Assembly: GCA_026874595.1 (NCBI GenBank)
Contig: CM049318.1
Location: 16,786,241-16,850,240, forward strand
Length of the DNA stretch: 64,000 nucleotides
Source of the DNA: Sipunculus nudus
Taxonomy: Eukaryota > Annelida > Sipuncula > Golfingiida > Sipunculidae
Direction: 5' to 3'
Part shown: positions 10,996 through 21,300 of the stretch, one piece after another
Numbering within the stretch: position 1 is the first letter of the stretch
Layout: every line of letters begins with the position of its first letter
Program-made: the position numbers and the translations under genes
The notes under the pieces: model-generated
The model's database searches: none
What the model was told of the DNA's origin: nothing
The model's input: the letters and a program-made list of their open reading frames with translations, nothing else

Positions 10996-13294
10996 GAGGT
11001 GAAACAAGGTCTCAGAAGCTACTCTGGTACATGCTTAATACTCTCGCGGTCGAGTCAACCATTCGTACTCGTAGTATATTTATTATATGAATTTAATTAA
11101 AGATAAAAAAGGATAATTAAGTCTTAGACTTTACTCCCCCCCCCCCCCCCACCGCGAATGGTTAAACCCCTGGCATGATTTATGTTAGAAAACACGGCCA
11201 AACGCCCTTCTTAACGTATAAGAAGTAATGTAAAGTGCCTCAGGATTAATGGGAAAATATGGGAAATTACCCCCTTAGGACACCTTGTCATAGCTCCTGA
11301 CAGTTCATGACAAAGGAAAAACGGGCAAAATGAAAGCACTAGAGCAGATCTAATGATCATGAGTGAGAAAATCTGTACACCACCTAACAATCTTGAACAA
11401 AAACAAATCGTCTCACACCAATAATGATGTATTACAACTGGTGAGCAAACTGGGCGGTGGCTTGTAAGTTTTTGTTTCACCTGACTATACATAACATCTC
11501 CGGTACACCTATTCCCTGACTATACTCTCAAGGTCGAGGAGGACATTCCTAATTAAGGATGATAATTAAGGATAATTATAAATGATAATCTTAGGACAAG
11601 TGAGTATTAGAAATCTGTAACACTGTTAAGCACTGAATTATGCACTTAATCTCCTTCTTTTTAACCGCTGCCTTGTATGGCAAGATTCTCTGGGTTACAC
11701 AAACAGGGCCCGCACAGAGCACACTGACCAATGAGAACGTGGTAGCACGTTGTTCCTACAATCTGCGGCACCCCGCTCTCGTTGGCCTGATTCTTGGTCC
11801 TGTGTCAGCTATGGCTTCGAGGCCCCGTAAAACTTGCTTTAAGCAAAACAGCTCTTTTTTAGTTTTGTAATAAAGGAATGCACACGGTCCAATTTTAAAG
11901 CTTTAGGAATTACGTTCACACATTTTATTAGACTTGTGGAGATTTAGTATCTGGAATTACAGGACTGTTCTAGAAAATTTTACCACCAACGATGTGCAGG
12001 GTAAGGCTGGTGTTAGTGGTAGTGGGGGGGGGGGGGGGTCATATCAGATTGTGACATTGTATGTTCTTCCTACAGGGGGCGCTTGGTGGATGTTATAAAA
12101 GATACGGCTGTAACAGTTGGTGGTCTGCATGGTATTTCTGGTGAGTCATTTCATTCAGAAAATGGGGAGAGGGCATTGAAAACGAGTAACAAAATTACAT
12201 ACATGATAAGGTGTTTTCTGGAAATAGATCAGATACATGTATAATAAAATGATAGGATATAAAATGAGAGGAAGCGTGTGATACTGTCCTGTCCCGAAGT
12301 CCGAAACCGGAATGGAATTCTTCAGATTTACATACACGTAGTTATGTTGGCATTAAAAATGGAGGCGTTGAGCTTTCATTTTTATTTCAGAATTCGCTCT
12401 ATTAGCCTTCCCTAATACACTTTGCCCTTCAGTCTATAAATACAAATACAGTGAAACCTGTTTATTAAGACCACCCGTGATACTACCCAATATTGGTCCT
12501 AATTAAGAGGTTTCCAATAGACGGGTCAGTTGTAACCAAGGTGAGTATTTTCGGTTCACTCAAGGGTGGTCTTACTGGACAGGTGGTTTTATCAAACAAG
12601 TGGTCTTTAAGACAGATTCCAATGTACCAGTGATAAAAAAAAGTTATTTTGCTGAATTAATGTTACAGGTTTATGTTCCTTGTGATAACTCAGACCTGAC
12701 TGAGTTTAAATTGGCATGTTAAATTGTACTTAATGCTTTATTGTATATTTAAATTCAATGCTAAATAAGCATTTTTGGTTTATCATTATTTGACACAATG
12801 TATACACATGTGCATGCAGAAGATTAAATGTTTACACAGGGAGGCCTATGGCACTTACCAGACGTGTATTCTCTTTAACTTTGATAATATACTCTACATA
12901 GTTTTGTTGAAATTTAGTACATTGTGAATTGGACTTTTGAGGAAAATTGTAAAAGATAAGTACGGAATTAAACTCAAACGTATTTTTCTCTTTTGATACA
13001 GGTGTATTCTTGTTGGTATACTTGTATTTTGCTGCATTCTTGTGGGTACATGTTGTAAAAGACAGGACGAACAGGTACACAGCAGACCTGTAGTGGTGAC
13101 AGGTGGGAGAATGATCCCGGACCATGTTTATAACAATTCAGGTAAGTTATTATGGGAAAAAAATCGGTTTTTCTGACTATTTATGTAGTTTTAATTTAAA
13201 GAGTTTTGGAAGAAGAGTTATTTGAATGATAATATCTAATTTAAGTCAATGAAATGTTGATTGTTTCCTATATACAAATGCATATATATATATA

Positions 13295-13343
<49 letters not shown>

Positions 13344-13859
13344 TTTATAAAAATATAATGTACTTTCTTAAATTTGATATCAAAGAAACAACGATAACCA
13401 CCAGCACAATAACAAGGTGAATGTTATGCTCAGAAATTTCCATATAATACATAAAAAACATGATTTTAATATTTGAATATTGATGAAAATGTACATGCAT
13501 TGCATTCTCTGTATTTTATAAACGTGATTGTTTCAGGGTACATAACATCACCAAATGACCCTGGTGCCTATGTATACGGTGGACCGCCATCATACTCTCA
13601 GGTACAAATGGGTCACGTGTCGCCCCCTGACTACCACGAGGTCGTTAAACATCCGACGCAACCAGTGTCGTCTGCTGCCGGGTTTCCCGAAAATGACGTT
13701 TACCCGCCACCGGCAGCCGGAGTGACGCCATCTTACTCGATGGCGCCAACAGCCCGAGTTGTGACGGAGCCGTCAGAAACTTTGCCCCCTTACCTGACTC
13801 ACCCGACCCCAGAACTCCCGAACCCTCCACCATATACTACAAACACAAATACTTCTTAA
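9045..13859 (+). CDS. Gene A: CYYR1-like small type I membrane protein with PPxY tail (complete, 192 aa, four exons)
   Basis: The exons are 9045-9095, 12076-12140, 13002-13141 and 13537-13859, all with GT-AG borders. Phases between them are 0, 2 and 1, and the total of 579 bases includes a TAA stop. Exon 1 encodes a 17-residue signal peptide (MGDRRQMTLVLFLALCQ). Exon 2 gives a very short ectodomain rich in Gly, Tyr and Trp, with two Cys (GALGGCYKRYGCNSWW). Exon 3 gives one membrane segment (CILVGILVFCCILVGTCC) followed by basic KR residues, as expected for an inward stop-transfer. Exon 4 is a Pro/Tyr-rich cytoplasmic tail with PPSY, PPDY and PPPY motifs, known ligands of WW domains. The family call (CYYR1/Shisa/WBP1-like) rests on architecture, not on residue identity, so the exact orthology is uncertain. 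The function is unknown; a membrane adaptor for WW-domain proteins is an inference. It is followed by a convergent LCMT2 pseudogene. Confidence 0.8.
10790..11500 (+). repeat. Two-copy internal tandem duplication in intron 1 of gene A
   Basis: A block with GTGAGAAAAT, GAACAAAAACAAA and CACACCA(G/A)TAATGAT occurs at about 10798-10890 and again at about 11362-11450, some 560 bases apart. The same pair occurs in intron 1 of gene B (about 47618-47710 and 48180-48270), so the duplication is older than the split of A and B. Confidence 0.6.
10893..11022. repeat. 130-bp palindrome with an (AT)n core
   Basis: The arms GTAGCTTCTGAGACCTTG (left) and its reverse complement CAAGGTCTCAGAAGCTAC (right) extend to about 36 bp with one mismatch. 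They enclose a pure (AT)n-type core at about 10923-10993. The whole can fold as a cruciform. Gene B has only single-copy sequence here, so the inversion arose in the A lineage, perhaps by (AT)n-mediated inverted duplication. Confidence 0.7.
11530..12060 (+). other. Intron 1 of gene A, distal part
   Basis: No exon is seen. It aligns with 48370-49270 in gene B. Both have a segment before exon 2 with CCAATTTT(A/T)(A/C)AAGCTTTAGGA-like wording and a G-run (12025-12038 here, 49230-49242 in gene B). The region at 11640-11870 can be read as an open frame but has no family or splice support. Confidence 0.5.
12450..12615. repeat. AAGACCACC-type dispersed repeat in intron 2 of gene A
   Basis: The block begins GTGAAACCTGTTTATTAAGA and repeatedly alternates GACCACC, AGAGGTTTCC and GTGGTCTT motifs. 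The corresponding part of gene B intron 2 does not show it. It looks like an inserted dispersed repeat of internally repetitive type. The class is not determined. Confidence 0.45.
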
Positions 13860-13944
13860 ATGACTGCACATAGAATGAAACATTTCGGATTTTATATAAT
13901 GTCTCTATTGTGATATATTAAACCATACCCAGACAAAGAAATTT

Positions 13945-14235
13945 ACAGTTCAAAATGGTCAACAAAGGCCACAGACAAATTGTTACAGGACCAAAGGTCA
14001 GATGACAATATGTCGAAATGCGGAATGTTGTAAAACAGAAGTTATCAAGGCAAAATGCCACAAAACAAAATGTCAGAGGGCCAAATATCACAGGAAAATA
14101 TGCCACAGGACAAAATGTCAGAGAAAAAATGTCCTAGGGCAAAATGCCACAAGAAAATATATTATAGGAGAAAAAGTCACGAGCCAAAATGTTAACGGAT
14201 AAAATGTTACAGGACAAATGGTCACAGGACTCTAG
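13945..14235 (+). repeat. Degenerate ACAAAATGTCACAGG minisatellite downstream of gene A
   Basis: About 15-20 imperfect copies of a 13-16 base unit lie here, for example AGGACAAAATGTCAGAG, GGCAAAATGCCACA and GATAAAATGTTACAGG. The matching array downstream of gene B is at about 51290-51600. Short forms follow genes C, D and E and unit F. It lies just after the stop codon and is likely to be in the 3' UTR or immediate 3' flank. Confidence 0.75.
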
Positions 14236-14380
14236 TACCTTTTTCTCAATTTTCTGATACTCAAGTTTCATGTACCGGTCCAATCCAAGTTGTTCAGTTT
14301 TTACCAGACACGAAATTAAACAATGATCTGGACTATATCCAGTCACCTTTATGGAAATCGTGACAGACCACACTTGAGTT

Positions 14381-15282
14381 CAGTGGTGGGCCGATCATCG
14401 AGTTTTATCGAAAGTAAGTCGGTTTGCTACCACTTTCAAGCGCTCGATTACCAAAGGCAACTATCGATTACATCATGATAATGACTGTTTTTTTTCCAGA
14501 ATGCCTTTATGTTAAATTTAAGGCAATAATTATTCTCTCTTTTTTTACCACATTCCGCGCTTCATATGGTAAGTCTGCGTTCCCAAATAACTTCCATATG
14601 TAACTGAGTATGACACGGTAGATGCGAGAACGAAGGACTTATTAAACTTATTATCTGTGAACTCGCAGGGAGCTGCAGAATTAGTTTTCTAACGAGACGT
14701 ACATTGCAAAATATGGGCGGGATGGCGTAAATACTCCATAAATTCTCCAGGTCTATGCCAATTTTGCGAGATTCCCTTAGAAAAAATCTATTCAACCGAT
14801 GCCAGGTGCCGCTGTTAAGGCAGTCCTTAAGAAATACTTTATTTGGGCTAACCTGACCGGTCGAGTATTTGGATTTCGGCTGTAATTTTTTTTACTTGTC
14901 TGCAAAATGTTTTTGGTATGATTTTCCCCAAGCGCCCTATGGACCTGTAATATTTGCCTTCATGTGCTAGAAAATCAGCCCCTCTGTAGGCCTAACATTC
15001 TTAGATGCATTTACTTCCCATAATGACATATATTACTCGACGTTGCCGATCGTTTAATTTGATCCTTAAAATAAGTCTGATTGTGTCTTTATACGTGGAA
15101 GGATCGTTACACTCGTGCGTGAGAGGAGGATACCTGCTAGGGAAACGCATGTACAGTTCACAGATAATTGCATATTTCTTAAATAATTGCATATATTTGT
15201 GTGAACCGATTAATGATCGATCATTAATCGATTTGCTCAAACCGACGATCGAATATGAAAAAAGAACCGACTACCACCACTA
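14381..15282. mobile_element. 902-bp nonautonomous hAT-like element
   Basis: The ends are CAGTGGTGG on the left and, in reverse complement, TAGTGGTGG on the right. They are flanked by the 8-bp sequences CTTGAGTT (14373-14380) and CTTGAGTC (15283-15290), a 7 of 8 match. Short terminal repeats starting (C/T)AGTGG plus an 8-bp duplication are the known signature of the hAT superfamily. The paralogous region after gene B (about 51660-51730) lacks this block. No transposase is seen. The right part holds a 24-bp perfect palindrome CGATTAATGATC/GATCATTAATCG near 15205. Confidence 0.75.
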
Positions 15283-15537
15283 CTTGAGTCAGATTAAAAT
15301 ATGATGATATAATTCTATTTTTTCAACTGGTATTGGTCATGAAAATATCCACAGTCTTTTCATCTGGGACAGATATCTGGGTGTAAAGTTTTATCCTGGA
15401 TTCACAAGTCCCATAAACCATTGTCTGTGGAATGTAATGATTTATTTTTACATAGACATTTAGATTTTAATACATTTTGAGACAATATTGTTATGCTTTG
15501 TTCGTCTTTTTGTGACATGCCATGTAGATAATCTCAG

Positions 15538-15539
<2 letters not shown>

Positions 15540-15621
<82 letters not shown>
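15540..15621. repeat. (AT)n microsatellite
   Basis: About 80 bases of nearly pure AT dinucleotide, with one TTT interruption at the centre. The matching place downstream of gene B (about 51950-51970) has no expanded tract, so the expansion is copy-specific. Confidence 0.9.
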
Positions 15622-15624
<3 letters not shown>

Positions 15625-16935
15625 AGAATATAATCACTTGTGACTGTATCCAATGCCATCATGCCAAAATATGTTGGTCAAGTATTGAACCATAAACTAT
15701 ATCAGGCATTTTAATATTTCTTGTTTTTGTTTTCTAATATCATTTCTGATTTATTTTACATCAAAGCCAACACAAAGCCTGTAATCAGCATCTGGAAAGA
15801 AAATGTAATTTTTACACCTTTGAGATTTGAATCATAGTATAATGAATTTCAGAGGTATGTATTAAATATCATTATATGTAATATGTATTATTAAGAGGAA
15901 AACTGACACACTGTATTGGCTGCCTGAAAGTAATTATTTCATTGTGTATTCATGGATGATATGCATTTTTAGCCAGCCTGTGAGCTTATGCGATAACGCC
16001 GTCCGCCGTCCTCTATCCGCCATCTTCTTTACGTTAACTGTTAACCCATGCAATCTTATAATCCATCGGAGTTAGCTTATCGATATTTTGTCGGAAGAAT
16101 CAGTGACATGCCAAAATTTATCGTTTGGAGCTTATTTTGGCAACATCTTCATTGATCTGCATTTTATTACAATACAAGCACATTATATATAATAGATGAC
16201 CTTGAGTTTACTGACAGATCATATACTCTTCAAAGTTTTGCATCGTAAAGTGTATGTTAATTTGTAATAAACATAACATCAAGGTAGCATTGTTTTTATT
16301 CTGTGTATAGTGACATCACAAGTATGATATTTTTACAATATTTGTCGAGGTTACCAATTTTTTAATGCTGACTTATCTAGATTCTATGTCCAATCGCAGA
16401 ATTCAATTCCAAATTTCACTTTTATGACTCGGGGTTGAAAAACGACTCTCCTGGAATCAACATGGTTCAGTATACAGTATCTGCAGGTCCTGGGTGTTGA
16501 GGAACAGCAAAAAGATCACTTGTTTGGAGGTGAAAACGACTCTAGGGAACAGTCTTCCGAATAAGCCTGTAGAGCGCTCAGGTTAGGTGGATTGTGACAA
16601 ATGCACGGCTGTGATTCAAACTAACAGTCCAATGGGTTTTAGACCTGTGGTTCCCCCTTAACAGCCGAAGCCAGTCATTGTCTGAATCTTTCATAAGTAC
16701 AGTTTAGTTAGTGAAGTGTGTGTGTGGGTGGGTGCAATGGTCAGACTTCCTCATAAACACATTGTTCACAACAGACCAACATTACTCTGTGCACAGCAAC
16801 TGAACAATGTATCATAAAATTTAGACCTTTAAAGGCTTATAGAGATTGTTTAGTGGTCCTTGAATAACAGAGCTCAGCCCGCCAGAAATAACAAGGCAAT
16901 TAAATGATAGCAGATTAATTTAAATATGTATACAA
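15622..16935 (+). other. Spacer between gene A and the LCMT2 pseudogene
   Basis: No gene is seen. It aligns by eye with 51970-53100 downstream of gene B. Landmarks are ATATCA-GGCATTTTAATATTTC, CAAAGCCTGT(A/T)ATC, TCCTGG(G/C)TGT and TGAGCCCTG-like blocks. At 15960-16330 there is sequence with no counterpart in the B copy, so an additional insertion is likely, but I cannot bound it. Confidence 0.45.
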
Positions 16936-18130
16936 GTAACCCATGGGTCATGATGCTCAGCCGACTTAAACAGTTTGTTATGCCAAATTTTATAGTGGTA
17001 TTTACACATAAAACAGGCATAACTCTGATCAACACAATGACCTTACATTTTATATGCAAGGAGATTTTAGGTAGAACGGTTTATGGGTCAAGCGGTTACA
17101 ATTAGTGTTTTTTTTAACAACTGACCACCTGTTATTTCTGAGCACAAATATATACAATACAAAAATGCGTGAAACAATTAAGGACAATGTCGATGGCACC
17201 ACCTGTATTTCATAGCTGAAAGGACTATCCATGATCAATAAGTCTGCCAAATTTCAGAAAGATCCAGGCAATCATTACTAAGATATTTTATCTAAAGTAT
17301 GAATTTCATATATCAACAGCTGAAAATTGTGTCAGCAACACTTTTAGAGAACTGAATGGGCCAATTTTCTTAATTAAAAAAAATGAAGGGGCAGTCGGCG
17401 TGGTACATAGAAATGGTAAGCGTCAGTCCGTCTTTCCTTCCGTCAGTCCGTCTGTCCGTCCATCACACATTTTTTAACGCAATAACTCAAAAAGAATTTC
17501 AGGGACAGTCACCAAACTTGCAGCTTTGACATATTTTTCGAGGTCAAAGCGGTGATAATGCTCAAATGATGTTAACGCAGTAACTCGAAAAAAAAACATT
17601 AGGCACAGTCGCCAAACTTGCAGCATTAACGTACCTCATGAATGGCCAGGTAAAGTTCGAATATGGATGACATTCATGCAAGGTCACAGAAGTTGTCTTG
17701 GTGGGTGACATTGACCCATTTCGAATTTCATACATGTATTTACAACTTTTTTTCCAGCTATTTCCACAACAGGCGGGGGACATACTAGATTTGTTCCAAA
17801 GATCAACTTTTGCATTGTTTGCATGGTAACAATGTTATATGTGCGGTTGATGTACAATATTTTAGTTGTTAGAGTTGAGTGCAAAAACATTATTTTGAAG
17901 CCAAGAACAATAACAAAATTCTAATTTCTAAGTGCTAAAAACACACAACAAAGCGCGTAACTCGCAAAATATAGGTCACAGTGACTTGCTTATTTTTAAT
18001 GCAATTGGATTTACCAAGGCCCTACCTACGGTAAGGATTTATGCCTGGATGACCAGACGAACGAACAGACGATAGACAAAGGGTATTCACTAAAGCCCAA
18101 GTGACCTCTTGTCAGCTGAGCTAATAACCA
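16936..18130. mobile_element. 1.2-kb element with GCTCAGC...GCTGAGC inverted ends (empty site after gene B)
   Basis: The left end reads ACCCATGGGTCATGATGCTC AGCCGAC and the right end GTCAGCTGAGCTAATAAC, so a GCTCAGCYGAC motif is inverted at the ends. Flanking sequence (left AATATGTAT, right AACCAGGTATC) joins directly in the paralog at about 53140-53160 (ATATGTAACTAGGCATC), which is the empty site. Inside are two copies of a 98-bp unit (TTAACGCA(A/G)TAACTCRAAAA, at about 17475 and 17573) and (GTCC)n-like runs at 17425-17465 and a GACGAACGAACAGACGAT run near 18055. The related and larger element is at 60001-62742. It may be a Helitron or another nonautonomous class; I could not decide. Confidence 0.6.
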
Positions 18131-19089
18131 GGTATCAATTGACCTGCCATTAATAATATTTAATAAATTACAGGTGTGACGTTTGAAATTATGTATTTAA
18201 TAAGTAAGACAAAATGTTTTAATATTTGGGACTTGCACTCCCACCGATACTGCTATAAGAAAAATGTTGCATGGATCAGACTCTGTATATAGTATAAATT
18301 TTCAGAAACTTGGTAGACGGTAATACAAAATTTCTTGTGCCTTGAAACTTAGATCCTGAATATGAAAATTAGAAGTTTCTCAATATTTTTGATCGTTTCA
18401 AGACATTTCGACTGATTCATGTTAAAGGCATCTTCTGTAGTCCAGAATGTGTGGACATTCATTCAAGTGTGTGCCAAAGAAATTATAGTTGCCTCCTCCT
18501 CCTCTCACCAGGTGGCGCCCTTAATCCAGCTGTACACTGGGTCTGTTGCCTGAAACTGAAGTAAATAATAAAAATAATAATCTTTATATTGCAGCAGCAA
18601 ATTATTATCATTAATGCAGCTTTGTAGCACATTTGATCTGAAATGAAAATATGTGAAAAGCAAAGGGTGACATACACTTTCATATTTTACTGTTGCAGAT
18701 ATCTATTTGTATCCTATTTGTGTAGTTTCAAGGTCCAGAGATCTTGCAAAGCTGGATCATACACATCGCATTTCTTTTAAGTAACTCATCTTTGTTCTGA
18801 TTTTTCGAAAAATAAATATGGGATCATTTTGTCTTATGCAATATATAAAGGTCGTAATACTAAAGCACTACACAGTAACTCCTATTTATTTTGTAACTTT
18901 TCCTAAATTAAACTCACCTGTACAATTCTAGTTTAGCAGGTTAGATTATGATAACAAAGATCAATGTACTGACTGGTTAGCTGTATTCCTGACATCTGTC
19001 CGTTGTTAAGTCAATGCAGGCGACACCTGGTGTGGCGTCCGGCTGTACAGTGACGCCACCTAGTAGGAGCAATTTCTCATCAATGAGAG

Positions 19090-19357
19090 CAGGGGCGTCA
19101 ATAAAAGGGGGGGGGGGGTAGGGGGTATATATACCCCCCACTTTTTGGCAAGGGGGGGATGGACAATGTAATCATCCCCCCCACTTTTCAGAGAATAATA
19201 TTATAATATTGCAAATGAAATATATATAATAAACAGAATTAAAGACTTTGGATCCATTTACTAAAAAAATGTTATATCTTAACCTTGCTTTGAATTACAA
19301 AAACTTATTTTCTATTACAATATTATAATTATTTGAAATATGATTAACATCGGTATG

Positions 19358-19407
<50 letters not shown>

Positions 19408-19602
19408 CATATATATAAATATATATATATAAAATCATATATATATAAATAGATATATATATATATATAAATATATAATAATATAATATATATATATTGT
19501 TGAATATGTCACTCATAGATGCTGAAAAAGGTATATGTGTGTATGTGTATATAAATATACAAAGTCATCCCCCCCACCCGGGAAGAAAAATTGACGCCAC
19601 TG
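19090..19602. mobile_element. 513-bp hAT-type MITE with perfect 8-bp target duplication
   Basis: Terminal repeats are CAGGGGCGTCAAT on the left and ATTGACGCCACTG on the right, i.e. CAGTGGCGTCAAT in reverse complement. AATGAGAG flanks both sides (19082-19089 and 19603-19610). The intact LCMT2 exon at about 54085-54105 has a single CAATGACAGCAG, giving the empty site. The interior holds C/G runs and a long (AT)n-rich core (19358-19500) and no gene. An 8-bp duplication and CAGNGGCG ends are hAT features. A diverged relative is at 31670-31870. Confidence 0.85.
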
Positions 19603-19618
19603 AATGAGAGCAAAAGTG

Positions 19619-20104
19619 TCAACCTCCGCACAGAGTCAAGGAAACAATGATAGAACCCTGCTGGCGATTGTTCACTCGACACTGGACTTCAGCGGCCTTG
19701 AATGACGCTGACCGCGGTTGCTTTGCAACCAGTTTATACAACCATGCCCGACCACATGGACCTGGACGTCACCTGTCATCCCTGAATCGCGCCAATTTAT
19801 CCAACACGTAATTAAACAGGGTGGCATGTACACCGCCACGTCACCTATAGCGCGCCGCAGTGTAGTTCCCCGGGTTTAACAACATTTAAAAAAAAAAAAA
19901 CAAAGAAACAGACAATCCTATTTGTTATAACCATTTTATTAGAATTGAATGTTTTCAGTTTATTTTCCATGTATGCTCCATTGCCGTAATTATTGTAATT
20001 TTCAATTGCCAGGCAATACGGCTCGCAATCGGCTTGTAATAAGTACTGTTTGCAAGAGATCTATCCCTGAAGTTCAATGACAGATCTTGTGTGTGGTGAA
20101 TGCA
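19619..20104. other. Second insertion in the LCMT2 pseudo-exon
   Basis: Relative to the intact exon, about 485 bases interrupt the string AGAAGTGTGTGAGTACC. The left flank ends AAAAGTGT and the right flank resumes GCAGTGTGCGAGT. The insert has an A-run at 19889-19901 and no recognisable gene or terminal repeat. It could be a retroelement fragment or filler from a rearrangement. Confidence 0.4.
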
Positions 20105-20129
20105 GCAGTGTGCGAGTATCGGGTTAAAG

Positions 20130-20700
20130 AAAATGCATGACATATCTATCTTGTACGTGGCCGAGTAAGCAGCCCCAAACAGTCATTTGGACAACATGAA
20201 TTTGATTGGCCACAGATATAAAAAATATTATTTGAATGATACCATAATTTTGTTTGAGATTATGAAAAACATACATTAAAATCAAACAGCCTCCTGACAT
20301 AACGGTTAGAGCCAACCAGAGCAGGCCAAACCATTCACTACTTTCCATAAGGGATTTAGGGCTTTGTGGCCCAAGGTCGTGTAAACAAATAGGAATACGT
20401 GAACTGAACAATGAACAATGGAGAAGAACTCTGCTTGTTCTGTTCCAAAACGGCAGAATCGTAATTCCTGTTCTGAGTGGTAACTTGCTCTCCAGTCTCG
20501 GATCCAAAGGGAAGGGCTATCCCCCCTCCCCGTCGACCTGTAATATTTTATCTCTCATTTTATCTATTTATTTTCCCAATTTTTGTGTCTCATTCTTATT
20601 TTTCAGATTTCTCTGTTATTAATTAGCAATTCTATTTGTAGGCTATCCACAGTTTATTACTTTCAAATTCTTAAGTTTGGAAATATTAATGATCAGCTGT
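20130..20700 (+). other. Type 2 intron-1 block (paralog of 37780-38169; empty site for the hAT element)
   Basis: Landmarks TCTATCTTGTACGT, AGAGCCAACCAGAGCAGGCC and TTATTACTTTCAAATTCTTA are shared in order with intron 1 of gene C. The stretch at 20673-20690 (AGTTTGGAAATATTAATG) is continuous, whereas in gene C a 2.46-kb hAT element splits it. No exon 1 precedes it; it abuts the LCMT2 pseudogene. Confidence 0.65.
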
Positions 20701-21117
20701 TTGATTTGCTGTGTGATTAGAATATGGCATCCAAATATAACACTGAGGACCCCCCCCCCAATCACCCATTAAATGTCGTGTGTGAGGCACGAGTATAGCA
20801 GAGGCGTGCAGCGCGCTAGGCAGGGTTGGGGTCCAGAGTGAAAAAATCTCACGGCTCTGCTGATACCTGTATTCGAACCCCGTATATGTGCCTTGATGAG
20901 TCCTGTGTGCTGTCGAGACCACAGAAGCCGGTTTTAAGTTAAATGTATATACATATTTATATATATATAATTAAAAAAAATAATGCACAATTTAAGAATT
21001 GTATTATACGACTGAGCAATGGTATGATTGGTTGATAGTGTACAGTCATTTTGTTTAGCTGATGTTTTAGAATCTGTACATTGAAATGTAGAGTGATTTT
21101 GCAAATGTCTAGATATA
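20700..21117. other. Unassigned spacer
   Basis: A C-run at 20750-20759 and AT-rich sequence at 20940-20980 are seen. I recognise no gene, RNA or family sequence here. Confidence 0.4.
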
Positions 21118-21300
21118 ATAAACAGAGGGGGATCCATGATTTTAGGAAAAGGAGGGGTCAAATCTAGGAGGACCATAACAAAACCTAAAAAAGGTCCCCA
21201 GGCCCTTAAAAATGAGTGGGAGTGGGATCACGGCTGAAACCCATAACAAATTGCGGTGGCTGAAAAGGCGGGGGGGGGGGGGGGGGTCCTACGCTCTTTA
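21118..21300. mobile_element. G-rich MITE, copy 2
   Basis: The order GGATCCATGATTTTAGGAAA, AGGAGGACCATAACAAAACC, CTTAAAAATGAG, GGTGGCTGAAAAGGCGGGG parallels the elements at 2689-2917 and 45317-45525. The right end is not well preserved. A loose fragment of the same style (GGTCCGGACTCCCTGGATCC) lies at about 21995-22025. Confidence 0.5.

Larger units (their letters stand above)
18390..20117 (-). pseudogene. LCMT2/TYW4 3'-end pseudogene (copies of the last two exons)
   Basis: The terminal exon copy is at 18549-18390. The penultimate exon copy runs from about 20117 down to 18974 and is split by insertions. Compared with the intact gene at 57935-53425, the last exon has lost 31 bases, which removes the segment with MVHNHTS, shifts the frame and runs into a TGA. 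The penultimate exon has a TAC AGC TAA stop just before its end. Its acceptor is changed from AG to CG, its donor side reads TAACCAGTC, and it carries a 513-bp transposon. Exons further upstream are absent from the duplicate. It therefore cannot make a Kelch protein. It is a relic of the segmental duplication that also produced genes A and B. Confidence 0.85.

Noticed and set aside
11640-11870. Open frame in intron 1 of gene A
   Set aside because: Gene B has no equivalent open frame in the aligned region, and no flanking splice sites fit the family phases.
13645-13833. Minus-strand open frame opposite exon 4 of gene A
   Set aside because: Shadow of the proline-rich exon; GC-rich codons on the sense strand keep the antisense frame open.
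19295-19516. Open frame rich in Tyr/Ile
   Set aside because: It is translation of the (AT)n core of the MITE at 19090-19602, not a gene.
20124-20507. 127-codon minus-strand open frame
   Set aside because: It lies in the duplicated intron-1 block, whose gene C counterpart (37780-38169) does not keep this frame.
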